IMG/VR virus record: IMGVR_UViG_3300045303_000331
Coordinates: 1-40,562 of that record
From: a virus
DNA length: 40,562 nt
Direction: 5' to 3' (one strand)
Every line of letters starts with the position of its first letter. The first letter of the stretch is position 1. The notes below the pieces were generated by a model. It saw nothing but the letters and a program-made list of their open reading frames with translations, did not search any database and had not been told where the DNA came from. Both the position numbers and the translations under genes were made by a program. Shown piece by piece: positions 39,476-40,562 of this stretch.

Positions 39476-39898
39476 CTAGCTGTACTTCTTCGCGGCGATC
39501 AGCGTGACGCCGATCACGCTGACGATCGTGCCGGCGCCGACGACCGAGGCGAGGAGGAACTTCTTGCGATCGCCGACGTCGCCGATCGGCACGATGACGA
39601 CGCCCTGCGCCGCGGCCGAGACGGGCGCGGTCGCGTCGACCGTGCACGTCGCCGCGCCCGTGGGGCTCGCGAAGTCCAGGGGCGTGCCGTTGATCGTGTC
39701 GCACTCCTGGATCGTCGGCTTCAGCGTGCCGGCCGTCGCCGACGAGATCCGGTAGGAGAGGACGGCAATCGCGGTCCCCTCGTACTTCGACACGTCGATG
39801 AACGCACCGGACGCCGTCGCGGTCGTACCGGCCGCGGCCACGGCGATCGGGGCGAGCAGGGGCTCGCCGCTCAGGTCGGAATTCGAGACGTACATCAT
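39476..39898 (-). CDS. Putative capsid decoration or accessory head protein
   Basis: This 140-residue protein begins MMYVSNSDLSGEPLLAP and is beta-rich with hydrophobic ends (VVGAGTIVSVIGVTLIAAKK). It directly follows the major capsid protein, the usual place of decoration proteins. No family is recognised with certainty. The ATG at 39898 has a GGAAGGAG ribosome site, and a second ATG follows at once. Cementing the shell is inferred from position. Confidence 0.55.
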   Translation of the reverse strand: MMYVSNSDLSGEPLLAPIAVAAAGTTATASGAFIDVSKYEGTAIAVLSYRISSATAGTLKPTIQECDTINGTPLDFASPTGAATCTVDATAPVSAAAQGVVIVPIGDVGDRKKFLLASVVGAGTIVSVIGVTLIAAKKYS

Positions 39899-39914
39899 GG
39901 GTTGCGCTCCTTCC

Positions 39915-39928
39915 GGGCCCTAGGGCCC
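39915..39928. repeat. Perfect 14-bp palindrome before the head accessory gene
   Basis: GGGCCCTAGGGCCC is a perfect palindrome between the capsid-gene hairpin and the ribosome site of the next gene (39898). In mRNA it would form a short G/C stem or a dimeric protein site. It may set the relative level of capsid and accessory protein translation. The role is inferred. Confidence 0.6.
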
Positions 39929-39950
39929 TTCGATTTGTTCGGGTCCTCGA

Positions 39951-39984
39951 GGCCGGCGGCGCGCGAGTCGTGCGGCCGCCGGCC
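39951..39984 (-). promoter_or_regulatory. Strong hairpin after the capsid stop
   Basis: GGCCGGCGGC (39951-39960) and GCCGCCGGCC (39975-39984) make a 10-bp perfect stem with a 14-base loop, 17 bases after the major capsid stop codon. No U-tract follows, so it is more likely an mRNA-stabilising or read-through attenuating element that raises capsid output relative to downstream genes than a full terminator. Confidence 0.55.
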
Positions 39985-40001
39985 GGAGCCTTCAGGGTTG
40001 G

Positions 40002-40562
40002 TTACGCGAGGCGCGCGGCGGTGCAGCGGACGAAGCCTTCCGGCCGCTGGTTCACGACGTCGCCCATCTGGAAGCTGGTGATGCGCAGCTGCCCGAAGTC
40101 CGCGAGCGAGTAGGGATCGAGCGTCAGCTCCATCGCGCCCCACAGCGGGAAGACGATGTTCGACCAGGACCCGCCGATCAGCTCGTGGTCGGAGCCGACG
40201 ATCGGCATCTGGTTGCTGTCCATCGCGCGGTAGCCCGCGATCGTCCCGTTGCCGATCTGTCCCTGCCAGATGAAGTCGGTCGCACCGGCACCGGCGACGC
40301 GCGGCGTCGCGGCGAGCACGGCCGCCAGCTCGGGCGTGGTCGCCCAGCCGAGCGACTGCCCGCGGTGGTTCTTCTTGCGGATCATCCCGATCGCCTGCGT
40401 CAGCAGCTTGTAGGTCGGGATCGTGCTGCCCATGCCGAGCGTCTGCACGTCCGGGTTGTTCGTGAGGCCGACGGGCTGGTTGTCCGTCCCGGGCCCGGCG
40501 ATCGCACCGAGGTCCCAGGCCAGACCATGACCCTCGCCGAGCCGCATGCGCAGGACGGACAA
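40002..40562 (-). CDS. Major capsid protein C-terminal part (rest at 1-1709)
   Basis: This is the C-terminal end of the protease-capsid fusion, with GPGTDNQPVGLTNNP, RVAGAGATDFIWQGQIGN and IVFPLWGAMELTLDPY, typical of HK97-type capsid proteins. The unique part is 40002-40428; 40429-40554 repeats the window start. The start-like TTG at 40562 is not the true start, because the last eight bases do not continue the gene. Confidence 0.92.
   Translation of the reverse strand: MSVLRMRLGEGHGLAWDLGAIAGPGTDNQPVGLTNNPDVQTLGMGSTIPTYKLLTQAIGMIRKKNHRGQSLGWATTPELAAVLAATPRVAGAGATDFIWQGQIGNGTIAGYRAMDSNQMPIVGSDHELIGGSWSNIVFPLWGAMELTLDPYSLADFGQLRITSFQMGDVVNQRPEGFVRCTAARLA
40429..40554. repeat. Terminal direct repeat, right copy
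   Basis: These bases are identical to 1-126. The remaining eight bases, 40555-40562, do not match 127-134. They, with two bases before, equal the reverse complement of a 10-mer near 40482-40491, so they look like a fold-back assembly end. The repeat supports a circular molecule. Confidence 0.93.

Overview
This window is an essentially complete genome of a tailed phage with a long-tailed, siphovirus-like gene set. The first 126 bases recur at 40429-40554, so the contig closes into a circle of about 40.43 kb, and the major capsid gene is split across the join. The DNA is very GC-rich and gene-dense. No rRNA, tRNA, CRISPR array or insertion sequence was seen. The host cannot be named. A lipoprotein, a GH108 endolysin, a gene-transfer-agent type holin and a FlgD/T9SS-like C-terminus point to a high-GC Gram-negative bacterium. 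No integrase, DNA polymerase or primase was recognised.

Almost everything is on the minus strand. Read leftward from the circle join, the order is: protease-capsid fusion (1709 to 1, then 40428 to 40002), capsid accessory protein, head-tail stopper, tail terminator, tail tube, tail-assembly chaperones with a -1 frameshift site, tape measure, a run of tail-tip and receptor-binding type proteins, tail hub, endolysin, a membrane coiled-coil protein and a holin (about 40.0 to 23.6 kb). Two small helix-turn-helix genes and a promoter region follow. Next comes the early and accessory operon (22.8 to 10.4 kb): a zinc-finger protein, a leader peptide, a ParB-like protein, an SSB-like protein, Gp157, an Acb2-like anti-CBASS protein, about 18 tiny overlapping genes, a MazG-like protein, HNH and VRR-NUC nucleases, and a DnaB/RepA-type helicase. 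A 435-bp non-coding region (9974-10408) with a G/C hairpin and ten iteron-like repeats lies between the helicase and the packaging operon (small proteins, a Z-like tail protein, small terminase, DUF4031, large terminase).

The main departure from this layout is a plus-strand block at 1886-4470 carrying a W-like connector, the portal and a secreted protein. Phages of this type usually carry terminase, connector, portal, protease and capsid on one strand, so this block is inverted. Its divergent promoter region holds a nested palindrome whose 16-bp core occurs once more, inside the 3' end of the parB-like gene. A second plus-strand gene, a lipoprotein moron at 36495-37025, sits opposite an open minus-strand frame between the chaperones and the tape measure.

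The observations most worth following up are the shared palindrome/ParB circuit, the iteron region, the Acb2-like gene, the inverted portal block, the internal capsid start inside the protease fusion, the frameshift site, and the leader peptide with its SD-masking hairpin upstream of parB.
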